Assembly (NCBI GenBank): GCA_002440665.1
Contig: DJUX01000042.1
Span: 1-64,000 of the forward strand
Reading direction: 5' to 3'
DNA: 64,000 bases
Source: Dechloromonas sp. UBA6271
GTDB lineage: Bacteria; Pseudomonadota; Gammaproteobacteria; Burkholderiales; Rhodocyclaceae
The notes beneath the pieces were generated by a model that saw only the letters and a program-made list of their open reading frames with translations, ran no database searches and was not told the DNA's origin. Below, piece by piece: positions 33,854-41,949 of the stretch. Both the position numbers and the translations under genes were made by a program. Every line of letters begins with the position of its first letter. The first letter of the stretch is position 1.

Positions 33854-35431
33854 ATGTCCAAGCTGAAGAAAACCTCCAAACTGGCATTCATCGTAATCAT
33901 CGTCGCGATGCTGACTTTTTTCGCGGTGCGCATCTACGACAGCCGACAGATGGCGCCGCTCGAGCGCTGGCACAAGCATGTGCCGGTCGAACTCACTGTC
34001 AGCGAGATGGATGCCGGCGACTGGGCAGCCTTCCTCAAGGCCGAGGAAAAGATATTCCAGACGCTGCGTGCGGAAGTCACCGACAAGCTCCCGCCGGAAG
34101 CCCAGACCCCCGCCAATCGCTATTACGAAGGCAGCATCATTTACCCGCCGAAATTCGCGCAGGACTGGAATCGCTCGTATGTACTGGAACCGGCCGGCAA
34201 ACCGGGCGGCGCGGTCGTCCTGCTGCACGGCCTGACCGACTCCCCCTACAGCCTGCGCCACATTGCCCGGCGCTACGCGGCTGCCGGTTTCGTCGTCGTC
34301 GCCATTCGCCTGCCCGGGCACGGCACCGTGCCCGCCGGTCTCAGTGACGTGCGTTGGGAGGACTGGATGGCTGCCACCCGCCTCGCCGTCCGCGAAGCAA
34401 AGCGGCTCACCGCACCGGACGCGCCACTGCATCTGGTCGGTTTTTCCAATGGCGGCGCGCTGTCCGTCAAGTACGCCCTCGACGCCATGGAGAACCCAAA
34501 GCTGGCGCCGCCCGACCGCCTGATCCTGCTTTCGCCGATGATTGGCATCACCCGTTTTGCCCGACTTACTGGCATTGCCGGCATGCCAGCTGCGCTACCG
34601 CGCTTCGCCAAGGCAGCGTGGCTCAGCATCGTCCCGGAATTCAATCCGTTCAAGTACAACTCCTTCCCAGTCAATGGCGGCCGCCAGTCCTTCCGCCTGA
34701 CCCAGGAGCTGCAGGAGCAGATCGCCGCCGCGGCAAATAAGGACGGACTCAAGCGCATGCCGCCCATCCTGACCTTCCAGTCGGTTCTCGATTTCACGGT
34801 GAGCACGCGAGCGGTCATCTCCTCGCTCTATGCCCACCTGCCGGAGAACGGCAGCGAACTGGTGCTTTTCGACGTCAATCGCTCGGTCAAGTTCGGCCCG
34901 CTACTGCGCCGCACGGCGGAAAACGCTCTCGCCCGCACCATGCCCGAACTGCCGCAGCCCTACGGCATCACGATCATCGGCAACGACCCCGCCCACCCCG
35001 GAGAGACCTTCGCGCACATCATCGATGCCGGCGCCACGTCGCCGCGCACCGTGGCGCTGGACATCAACTACCCGCCGGAAATTTTCTCGATGTCGCACGT
35101 CTCGATTCCCTTCCCACTCGACGACCCGCTTTACGGGCTGCGGCCGGATTCCTCGCAGGAGGATTTCGGCGTCCAGCTCGGCACCATGGCACCGCGCGGC
35201 GAACGGGGCGCGCTCGTGGTCAACATGGATTTCCTGTCGCGCGTGGCTTCCAATCCCTTCTTCCCGTTCCTGATCGAACGCATCGAGGCAGGCATCCGCG
35301 ACCCCCGGCCCAGGCTCCAGACCGCGGTACCTGGCCTGGCCAAGCACTATGGCAAGTCACAACAACCGGATGCGGACGAGGTTGAGGCCTATTTGGCGGA
35401 ACTGACTTCCGAGACGCAAGCGACCCCGTAA
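33854..35431 (+). CDS. Membrane-anchored alpha/beta hydrolase
   Basis: A 525-residue protein with an N-terminal signal anchor (about 9-26), so the hydrolase is probably periplasm-facing. The oxyanion HG (125-126, HGLTDSPYSL) and nucleophile elbow GFSNGG (196-201, Ser198) are typical. The remaining catalytic acid and His (a candidate lies in SMSHVSIPFP) cannot be placed with certainty. It is longer than usual because of inserts after the nucleophile and a C-terminal part of about 100 residues. Carboxylesterase or lipase-like activity is likely; substrate unknown. It ends at a strong bidirectional terminator. Confidence 0.85.
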   Translation: MSKLKKTSKLAFIVIIVAMLTFFAVRIYDSRQMAPLERWHKHVPVELTVSEMDAGDWAAFLKAEEKIFQTLRAEVTDKLPPEAQTPANRYYEGSIIYPPKFAQDWNRSYVLEPAGKPGGAVVLLHGLTDSPYSLRHIARRYAAAGFVVVAIRLPGHGTVPAGLSDVRWEDWMAATRLAVREAKRLTAPDAPLHLVGFSNGGALSVKYALDAMENPKLAPPDRLILLSPMIGITRFARLTGIAGMPAALPRFAKAAWLSIVPEFNPFKYNSFPVNGGRQSFRLTQELQEQIAAAANKDGLKRMPPILTFQSVLDFTVSTRAVISSLYAHLPENGSELVLFDVNRSVKFGPLLRRTAENALARTMPELPQPYGITIIGNDPAHPGETFAHIIDAGATSPRTVALDINYPPEIFSMSHVSIPFPLDDPLYGLRPDSSQEDFGVQLGTMAPRGERGALVVNMDFLSRVASNPFFPFLIERIEAGIRDPRPRLQTAVPGLAKHYGKSQQPDADEVEAYLAELTSETQATP

Positions 35432-35440
35432 GGGGGCCGC

Positions 35441-35477
35441 AAAATAAAACGGCCCCGGTGATCGGGGCCGTTCTTCT
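35441..35477. terminator. Bidirectional terminator, hydrolase / GntP permease
   Basis: Stem AACGGCCCC / GGGGCCGTT (35448-35472) with a seven-base inner part GGTGATC, an A-rich run before it and a T-rich run after. It serves both converging genes. Confidence 0.88.
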
Positions 35478-35500
35478 TTGGCTTTGTCGCTGCGCCTGCT

Positions 35501-36952
35501 TCAGAACGAGCCGAACATCCCGCCGAGGACGATGACTGCGACCAGGCCAAGCATCGCGCTGACGACGCAACACATGACGATGTCGAAGTAGCTCTTGCGG
35601 TGCGTCGAACCGCAGACAGCGAGCAGCGTGATGACCGCGCCGTTGTGCGGCAGACTGTCCAGCGTACCGGCGCCGATTACGGCAACACGATGCAGCAGTG
35701 CCGGATCGATACCCTGCTCCGCGGCGATCTGCAGATAGATCGGGCCCAGCGCCTCGAGTGCGATGGTCATGCCGCCGGAGGCCGAACCGGTCAGCGCGGC
35801 CAAGATGTTGGTCGACACAGCCAGCGATACCAGCGGACCGCCTTCGATCGACAAGACCCACTCGGCAACGGTGGCAAATGCCGGCAGCGCCGCCACCACC
35901 GCACCGAAGCCAACCAGGCTGGCGACGCTGACGATCGGCAATACCGAAGCATTGGCCCCGGCATCGACGGTCGCACGCAACTCCGGCAGGCGCTGGCGGT
36001 TGAGGGCGACCAGCACCAGGATGGCGGCGATCAGGGCGACGATGACCGACCAGATACCGCTGACCGAAGCCAGCGAAATGCCGCCCCATTGCGGCTCGGC
36101 CAGGAAGCTGGTGTCGATGCGCGGGAGCACCACCATCGACATCACCAGATTGACCAGAACCACGACCGCCAGCGGCAGTGCGGCAACCAGCAGGCCGGGG
36201 CTTTGCTGGCTACTGCCGCCGTGCTTGATCTCGGCCGGGTCGAAGGCGCCGGAAGTGGTCGCCCGTTCGCGGATGACCGGGTCTTCGGCGGCCGTCTCGA
36301 CGACGCCAGCGACGTCACCGAAACCCTCGCCAGCGAGACGCGCCGCGCGCTCGGCACGCGCCAGCCACCACAGACCGAATGCAAGCATGATGACCGAGGC
36401 AATGATGCCAAGGCCCGGTGCGGCGAACGGCGTCGTCCCGAAAAAAGGCATCGGGATGGCGTTCTGGACGGCCGGCGTGCCCGGCATCGCCGACATCGTG
36501 AAGGTCGAGGTGCCGAGCGCGACGGCGGCCGGCGCCAGGCGGTTCGGGATATTGGCAGCGCGGAACAGACCCTGCGCCATCGGCACAATCACGAAGAAGG
36601 CGACGAAGAGGCTGACGCCGCCGTAGGTGACGATCGCCCCGGCCAGCACGACCGCCAGCATCGCTCGCTTGGCACCCATCTTTTCGGTCATGAACTGGGC
36701 GATGGTGCCGACCGACCCGCTGTCGTCCATCAGCTTGCCGAAAACGGCGCCGAGCAGGAACAGCGGGAAGAACTGGGCGACGAACCCGGCCGCCGCCCCC
36801 ATGAAGGTCTGCGTCCAGTGCGCGAGGAGCGGCTCGCCTGAGGCGAGCGCCGCGACCAGTGCCGCCAGCGGCGCCAGCACCAGCACGCTCCAGCCACGGA
36901 ACGACAGGCCGATGAGCACCATCAGGCCGAGAAAGATACCGAGCAAGCCCAT
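35501..36952 (-). CDS. GntP-family permease (gluconate/hydroxybutyrate type)
   Basis: Inner-membrane symporter of 483 residues with some 11-12 hydrophobic helices. The segments FFPLFLLGAVFGKLMDDSG, AIVTYGGVSLFVAFFVIVPMAQ and LPHNGAVITLLAVCG are typical of the GntP/CitM superfamily. Such permeases next to patatins are often annotated as D-beta-hydroxybutyrate permeases, which fits a PHB-making betaproteobacterium, but the dehydrogenase is not in this window. Starts four bases after the patatin gene, so one transcript is likely. Confidence 0.86.
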   Translation of the reverse strand: MGLLGIFLGLMVLIGLSFRGWSVLVLAPLAALVAALASGEPLLAHWTQTFMGAAAGFVAQFFPLFLLGAVFGKLMDDSGSVGTIAQFMTEKMGAKRAMLAVVLAGAIVTYGGVSLFVAFFVIVPMAQGLFRAANIPNRLAPAAVALGTSTFTMSAMPGTPAVQNAIPMPFFGTTPFAAPGLGIIASVIMLAFGLWWLARAERAARLAGEGFGDVAGVVETAAEDPVIRERATTSGAFDPAEIKHGGSSQQSPGLLVAALPLAVVVLVNLVMSMVVLPRIDTSFLAEPQWGGISLASVSGIWSVIVALIAAILVLVALNRQRLPELRATVDAGANASVLPIVSVASLVGFGAVVAALPAFATVAEWVLSIEGGPLVSLAVSTNILAALTGSASGGMTIALEALGPIYLQIAAEQGIDPALLHRVAVIGAGTLDSLPHNGAVITLLAVCGSTHRKSYFDIVMCCVVSAMLGLVAVIVLGGMFGSF

Positions 36953-36956
36953 CGCG

Positions 36957-38006
36957 TCAGACCTCCGTCAGAAGATGGTCGATATTCAGGGTCGACCGCA
37001 CCCCGATGTCGGCACCGTAGGTTTCCAGGAAGGTTTCAGCGGCACGCCGCCCCTCGTCGCGCAGCATCTGGAAGAAGGCCCATTCTGCGAGCAGCTTCGA
37101 CGAATAGCCCAACTGCAGCATGATCTCTTCGCCGGCGACTCGGTGAATGCGCATCTTCGCCCACACCGCGCCCTCGCCGGTGCCGGGGTCGGCCACTTGC
37201 CGAAGCAGTGCCGCCATGCGCAGTTCCTTGATCAGCGGCGAGTTGAACGAAATCTCGTTCAGACGGTTCTGGATATCCATCGCCGTGCGCGGCGTGCCCG
37301 GGCGCTCGATGGGGTTGATCGAGACCAGAATTGTGTCGTCCGAGTCGCATTCTCGGATCAGTGGCGTAATCGTCGGATTGCCGGTGAAACCGCCATCCCA
37401 GTAGGGCTCGCCGTCGATCTCGACGGCCTGGAACATGGTCGGCAGGCAGGCCGAGGCCATCAGCACTTCGGGAGTCATTTCGGCATTGCGGAAGATGCGG
37501 CCGCGCCCGGTATGCACGTTGGTTGCGGTCACGAACAGTTTGGGCCCGGCCTTGGCGAGACCGGCGAAATTGACGGTCTCTTCCAATATCTTGGCCAGCG
37601 GATTGGCGCCGCCACCCGGGATGCTGTAGGGCGAATAGAGGCGCGCCGCCAGATCGGCGGCGATGAAGGCCGGCGAGAAATCGAGCGTCCACTTGCCGGT
37701 AAGAATCTCGAGCGGCCCGCGGCGGAAGGGACTCAACAAGGCCGCATCGGCAACCCGCTTCCAGAAGGTTTCGAGTGCAATCTTGGCGCCCTGGGGACCG
37801 CCCTCGTTCAGACCATGCGCCATCACCACCGCGTTCATGGCGCCGGCCGAGGTCCCGGAAATTCCGTCGAACTGAAGCCAGGACTCTTCAAGCAGGCGGT
37901 CGAGCACACCCCAGGTATAGGCACCGTGCGCGCCGCCACCCTGCAGGGCGAGATCGACCAGAACCGGTTTACGTCCAGCACCCGTTTTTTCTTTTGCAGC
38001 AGCCAT
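36957..38006 (-). CDS. Patatin-like phospholipase with C-terminal DUF3734-like region
   Basis: A 349-residue acyl hydrolase. The oxyanion motif GGGAHGAYTWGVL (23-35), nucleophile elbow GTSAG (51-55, Ser53) and catalytic Asp in DGG (204-206) are all intact. The C-terminal segment after about 240 matches the extension typical of patatins next to hydroxybutyrate genes. No signal peptide, so cytoplasmic or secreted by another route. It could be a PHB/lipid granule hydrolase or a phospholipase. Confidence 0.88.
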   Translation of the reverse strand: MAAAKEKTGAGRKPVLVDLALQGGGAHGAYTWGVLDRLLEESWLQFDGISGTSAGAMNAVVMAHGLNEGGPQGAKIALETFWKRVADAALLSPFRRGPLEILTGKWTLDFSPAFIAADLAARLYSPYSIPGGGANPLAKILEETVNFAGLAKAGPKLFVTATNVHTGRGRIFRNAEMTPEVLMASACLPTMFQAVEIDGEPYWDGGFTGNPTITPLIRECDSDDTILVSINPIERPGTPRTAMDIQNRLNEISFNSPLIKELRMAALLRQVADPGTGEGAVWAKMRIHRVAGEEIMLQLGYSSKLLAEWAFFQMLRDEGRRAAETFLETYGADIGVRSTLNIDHLLTEV

Positions 38007-38090
38007 TTTTCACATCCTCATATCAAATATAAAACCCTGTCGCCCCGACGAACTGCCTGTTGCGGTCGACGACTCAAAAACGGCCATTTT

Positions 38091-38110
38091 CGCCAGCCTC
38101 CCGGCTGGCG
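38091..38110. terminator. Hairpin downstream of the SHOCT gene
   Basis: An eight-base-pair perfect stem (CGCCAGCC / GGCTGGCG) with a four-base loop lies nine bases after the SHOCT-gene stop, but without a U-tract on either strand. It may be a weak terminator or an mRNA-stabilising end. Confidence 0.35.
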
Positions 38111-38119
38111 CCTTGAAAA

Positions 38120-38497
38120 TCAGCCGAGCGCCTTCGCCTTGAGCTTGGCAAATTCTTCCGCGTTGATCGTTCCGGCATCGAGCAGGGCCTTGGCATCGGC
38201 GATCTGCTCCGCCGGCGACTTGCCGGCCACTTGCCGGATATAGGACTCGGCCTCCGACTTCGAGCGCTCGATGGCAGCCCGTTGCCGGTTCGCCATGCCC
38301 GTGCCGCGGGTGATCACGTAGATGAGCGCGGTCAGCATCGGTACGAAAATCAGGCCGATCAACCACAGCGCCTTGGACCCGCCGCCGAGTTCGGAATCGC
38401 GGAAGAGATCGGCGACGATCTGAAAGAGGATAAGAAGATAGGCGACGAAGACGAACGTCGACAGAATCAGCCAGATGAAATCCCAAAAATTGCTCAT
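38120..38497 (-). CDS. Two-helix membrane protein with C-terminal SHOCT domain
   Basis: A 125-residue inner-membrane protein: helices at about 8-30 and 42-62, of the phospholipase D-nuclease N-terminal-like type (SKALWLIGLIFVPMLTALIYVI), then a charged linker. A C-terminal SHOCT module (ADAKALLDAGTINAEEFAKLKAK) follows. SHOCT is a short oligomerisation motif with no catalytic role. The ATG at 38497 has AAGG at good spacing. Function unknown; first of several small envelope proteins on this strand. Confidence 0.82.
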   Translation of the reverse strand: MSNFWDFIWLILSTFVFVAYLLILFQIVADLFRDSELGGGSKALWLIGLIFVPMLTALIYVITRGTGMANRQRAAIERSKSEAESYIRQVAGKSPAEQIADAKALLDAGTINAEEFAKLKAKALG

Positions 38498-38556
38498 AAC
38501 CAACCTTTCAATTAAAAAAACGGAAAAAGGGAATATTTCGCGTGCAAGCTCGCGCC

Positions 38557-38781
38557 TCAGTCGGCCTTCTGCATGGCGCCCTTGGCCCAGGTGCGCAGCA
38601 GGCCGACCACGGCGCTACCGGTGAACATGCCCAGAATATAGACAGCGATGATCAGCCACGAAACTGACATCGTCATGTTCGCACCGAAAAATGACACGGT
38701 GACTGCGGTGAGGTTCTGGATCTTGAACAACAACACGAGCACGGTGACCACGACGATCAAAAGGATATAGACATAACGCAT
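38557..38781 (-). CDS. LapA-domain (DUF1049) inner-membrane protein
   Basis: A 74-residue protein of two membrane helices (about 2-22 and 36-62) with the LapA pattern FKIQNLTAVTVSFFG between them. In E. coli LapA works with LapB in lipopolysaccharide assembly control; here there is no lapB beside it, so only the domain is certain. ATG 38781 follows the ceramidase-like gene by 16 bases. Confidence 0.85.
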   Translation of the reverse strand: MRYVYILLIVVVTVLVLLFKIQNLTAVTVSFFGANMTMSVSWLIIAVYILGMFTGSAVVGLLRTWAKGAMQKAD

Positions 38782-38797
38782 GGTGCATCTCCTTTTT

Positions 38798-39607
38798 TCA
38801 GCGCTGCGGCGATTGGCCGCGCAGCGATCCCTCACTCCGCACCACCGGCGCAGCTTCCTTCAGGGTCCGCTTCATCAGCATGTAGCACACGGCAAAACCC
38901 GCCGACGCGGCCGCCAAATGCTTGAGCGTGTGGCCGCTGACGAAATGGCTGAGCGCCAGCACCTCGGCGTCGAAGGTTTCCAGCACCTTGCTCAGCACAT
39001 ACCAGCCGAACACCCAGTAGATATCGCTCCCCCGCGTGTAGCGGGACGGATTGAGTATCGCAAGCAGCAACAGGATGACTACCGAATAGCCCTGGAGAAT
39101 TCCGTAAGGCAGAACATTGCCCGCCCCCATGCGCTCGGTGATCCGCCAATAGATGACGGATGCCGCCCCGAGCAGCAGCATCGGCAGCAGCAGGGCCAGG
39201 CCGGCCCGCACATTGATGCGGTCGACGATCTGGCTGGCGACCAGGCCCATGAAGGCGATGGTCATCGGCAGGCGGTCCCAGAACAGGGTCTCGTTGTCCG
39301 GGGCAAGGTGATAGTAGCCCGACCCCAGCGCGGTCAGCAGCACGCCGACGAAGAAGACGGCATACGGCCAGCGCTCGCCGGGCGAGGCGAAGCAGGCACG
39401 GCGGCCGGCGACGATGACCAGCCCCAATATCCCGGAGAGCAGGAAACCGACGTTGGAGACGACGTCAAGGAAATTGTCGATCCCCATCGCATGCCGGTGA
39501 TCGGCGAAGTCATGGTATTCGAGGGGTTGCCTGACGGCGGGCAGCAGGAATGCCGCCAGCAGGGCGACGACCGTGAATGCCAGTATCCAGCGGGTACGCG
39601 CGTTCAT
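38798..39607 (-). CDS. Ceramidase-like (CREST-superfamily) integral membrane protein
   Basis: A 269-residue protein with about seven membrane helices. Conserved polar positions match alkaline ceramidase/CREST hydrolases: IDNFLDVVSNVGF, GSGYYHLAPDNETLFWDRLPM and SGHTLKHLAA. These carry the Ser, Asp and three His expected to hold a zinc ion. Such proteins are common in bacteria without known sphingolipids and their substrate is not known. Precedes the LapA-like gene by 16 bases. Confidence 0.8.
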   Translation of the reverse strand: MNARTRWILAFTVVALLAAFLLPAVRQPLEYHDFADHRHAMGIDNFLDVVSNVGFLLSGILGLVIVAGRRACFASPGERWPYAVFFVGVLLTALGSGYYHLAPDNETLFWDRLPMTIAFMGLVASQIVDRINVRAGLALLLPMLLLGAASVIYWRITERMGAGNVLPYGILQGYSVVILLLLAILNPSRYTRGSDIYWVFGWYVLSKVLETFDAEVLALSHFVSGHTLKHLAAASAGFAVCYMLMKRTLKEAAPVVRSEGSLRGQSPQR

Positions 39608-39648
39608 CGTCGCTGCCCGGGCCTAATCATGCGCAGAGCCGGCATCGC

Positions 39649-40413
39649 TTACTTGCCCTGCACATTGGCCGTCAGCACGCGCTCGCCATCGGCCCGGTGC
39701 ATGTCGAGCATGCCGCGGCTGATGTCCCATTTGACCGCCGTTTCAAGCGCCGCCAGGAATTGCCGCTCCTGTTCCATGACGCCCTTGCCCGAACACATCT
39801 TGCGCGTGGCCGCCGCCGGCCCGACGACGATACGATTTTCTTCGGCCTTGTACGATGCCCGGAAGGTGTTGCAGCCACTGCTGCCCGACAGCGTGCCATC
39901 CTTGAACGAAAGCGTCAGCTTCGTGCCGAGCACGGCGCTGACCACCGCCTGGCGACCGTTGTTGAAGCCGGTAACCTCCCACTTGACTCCTTCCAGGACC
40001 GGTTTCGGCTCCAGGTCGAAGACCAGCGGTGCCCCCGAAACCGGCGTCAGGGTCAGACGGTCGTCAACGATTGCATAGCGGAGCGTCCCGGCCAGCGATC
40101 CCTTGAAGGCGCCCTCGATGGCCATCGCGGTCTCCGGACACGCCATCATCGTCCCGGCGAGTTGCCCGACCGTGAGCTGATTGCGGTCGACCGTGTACGA
40201 CCCCATGAATCGGTTGCAGCCGGAAAAGCCCGAAACGTGGCCGGCCTCGAAGCGTGCGGTGAGATATTGCCCGGCGCCCAGCGCCCCGAGATCGTGGCCC
40301 GGCAGGCTGGCCAGCCGCCACGCCTGGCCCTCGATCGTCGCCGCCGAGGCCAGCACGGAAAACGCCAGCGCCGCGAGGGCGAATACCGCTACCCGTTTCT
40401 TCAACCTGTCCAT
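39649..40413 (-). CDS. Exported protein with two META (HslJ-like) domains
   Basis: A 254-residue exported protein: signal peptide (residues 1-24, ending VLASA), then two META domains at about 28-130 and 145-250. Each has the family pattern of SGCNRFMGSY or SGCNTFRASY followed by MMACPE- or RKMCSG-type Cys. META/HslJ domains occur in heat-shock- or antibiotic-response outer-membrane proteins. The AGGTGG ribosome site is eight bases before ATG 40413. The duplicated domain is intact in both halves, with conserved Cys pairs. Confidence 0.85.
   Translation of the reverse strand: MDRLKKRVAVFALAALAFSVLASAATIEGQAWRLASLPGHDLGALGAGQYLTARFEAGHVSGFSGCNRFMGSYTVDRNQLTVGQLAGTMMACPETAMAIEGAFKGSLAGTLRYAIVDDRLTLTPVSGAPLVFDLEPKPVLEGVKWEVTGFNNGRQAVVSAVLGTKLTLSFKDGTLSGSSGCNTFRASYKAEENRIVVGPAAATRKMCSGKGVMEQERQFLAALETAVKWDISRGMLDMHRADGERVLTANVQGK
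40181..40193 (+). repeat. Copy of dispersed palindromic word (13 of 16)
   Basis: TTGCGGTCGACCG, in the META-protein gene. Confidence 0.55.
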
Positions 40414-40519
40414 GCCACCACCTTTGTTCGAAAGCTCAAATCTAATCATGTATCCGTGATACCCGTATTTCAATTGAAGGTACCGACAACCGGCATTACG
40501 GCGGAACGATGTGCCACCA

Positions 40520-40960
40520 TCATCGGTTCGGCAGCAGTTCCATGCCGTTGTTGCTCACCCGCACGCGGTCACCGATGCGCACGGCGGGGGACGATGCCTG
40601 CTGAATCGTCGCCAGCGAACCGTCGTCGTAGCGGATGCCGATGATCCACACCAGCGACGATCCACTGGCCATGCGGTTGCCGGCGTAGGCGCCACCGGCG
40701 GCGCCGACCACGGTCGCCGCCGTCCGCCCGGAACCCTGGCCGACCTGGTTGCCGAGGATGCCGCCGACCAGCGCGCCGCCGAGGGCGCCGAGCGTGGCGT
40801 TGTTGTTTTGAACCGTCTGCGAACGGATGGACTCGACGGTGCCGATACGCGACGAAGGCTGCGACACCTGGAAAGCCGGCTGGGTTTCGCAGCCGGCCAG
40901 CAGGGAAGCCGCCAGCGCGGCACAGAGCGCGAAAATGCGCGGCAACTGGATGATGTTCAT
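40520..40960 (-). CDS. Glycine-zipper outer-membrane lipoprotein
   Basis: A 146-residue lipoprotein: lipobox LLAGC (Cys24), then a glycine-zipper (about 55-95: LGALGGALVGGILGNQVGQG and VVGAAGGAYAGN) of the SlyB/PcP type, and a beta-rich C-terminal end. Such proteins help stabilise the outer membrane under stress. Lies 33 bases after the amino-acid binding protein gene on the same strand. Confidence 0.87.
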   Translation of the reverse strand: MNIIQLPRIFALCAALAASLLAGCETQPAFQVSQPSSRIGTVESIRSQTVQNNNATLGALGGALVGGILGNQVGQGSGRTAATVVGAAGGAYAGNRMASGSSLVWIIGIRYDDGSLATIQQASSPAVRIGDRVRVSNNGMELLPNR

Positions 40961-40993
40961 TCTTTGATCCTTCTTGACGATGACTGGAAGCGA

Positions 40994-41854
40994 TTACTCG
41001 GGAATCGAATAGAGGAGGAACATGGCCGCCAGCAAGCCGGTCGGCCGGCCCATCTTGCCGAACCATTCGCCGAAGATGTTCTCGATCTCGCCGCTCTGAT
41101 AGACCTGGGTCAGCGCCCGATTGACCTCCAGGCGCAGCGCCGAATCGCCGCGTGGCAGCGTCATCGCGTACGGCTCGAACGACAGCTCCTCGGTCAGCAG
41201 CACAAACTTGCCGGCGTTATTGCCCTGCACCGCCATGCCGACCAGCTTGATACGGTCGCCGGCGTAGGCATCGACACGGCCGGATTCGAGCATCGTCATA
41301 CCTTCGCCGGTCTCGACCACCGGGACGATGGTGGTGTTGGGCAGGCCTTCCGCGACGATGGCGTTGAGGCGTTTCTCGGTCGTCGTGCCTTTGAGCACGG
41401 CGATCTTCTTGCCGGCCAGGTCGGCGATGCTGTTGGCCGGGGAATCGGCGCGCAGGATGACACTACCGGCATCGACGAAGATCAGGCTGGAGAAATCGAC
41501 ATTGCCGAGGCGCGCCAGGGTCTGGGTGGTATTGCCGCATTCGAGGTCGGCCTTGCCGGCGCGCACCATCTGCAGGCGCTCGGGGGTCGAGCCGGCCAGC
41601 CAGTTCACCTTGAGATCGGGAATGCCGACCGTCCGGCCGATCTGGGCGATCACGCGCTTGCACAGGTCGATCGAGTAACCGGCCGGCCGCTTGTCGGGAC
41701 CGACGAACGAGAACGGCAGCGAGTCGGTCGCATAGGCGACGTTGATGACCTTCTCCGCCTTGATCTTGCCCAGCGTGTTGGGCGCCTGCTGGGCCAGCGC
41801 CCCGGTGGCGAACAGGCTGCCCGCGACGAGCGCCCCGACAAACAATTTTTTCAT
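40994..41854 (-). CDS. Orphan amino-acid ABC transporter substrate-binding protein
   Basis: A 286-residue periplasmic receptor of the SBP_bac_3 (GltI-like) family: signal peptide ending TGALA, then INVAYATDSLPFSFVG, GYSIDLCKRVIAQI, VNWLAGSTPERLQMVRAGKADLECGNTT and VLKGTTTEKRL. The Ser-Thr-Pro-Glu-Arg and Asp-Leu-Glu-Cys-Gly segments are the pocket residues of Glu/Asp-type receptors. No permease or ATPase gene is adjacent, so partners must lie elsewhere. ATG 41854 is the start of the signal peptide. Confidence 0.9.
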   Translation of the reverse strand: MKKLFVGALVAGSLFATGALAQQAPNTLGKIKAEKVINVAYATDSLPFSFVGPDKRPAGYSIDLCKRVIAQIGRTVGIPDLKVNWLAGSTPERLQMVRAGKADLECGNTTQTLARLGNVDFSSLIFVDAGSVILRADSPANSIADLAGKKIAVLKGTTTEKRLNAIVAEGLPNTTIVPVVETGEGMTMLESGRVDAYAGDRIKLVGMAVQGNNAGKFVLLTEELSFEPYAMTLPRGDSALRLEVNRALTQVYQSGEIENIFGEWFGKMGRPTGLLAAMFLLYSIPE

Positions 41855-41949
41855 GACAAACCTTTCCGAATGCAAAACCACAGAACCGTTCGCTGCCGTC
41901 CGGCAGCCACGGGAAATCAAACCAGCGTCATATGATAATACTTTTCACT

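Noticed and set aside
38504..38556. Possible terminator between the LapA-like and SHOCT genes
   Set aside because: Only a four-base CGCG pairing with an eight-base loop; too weak to call.
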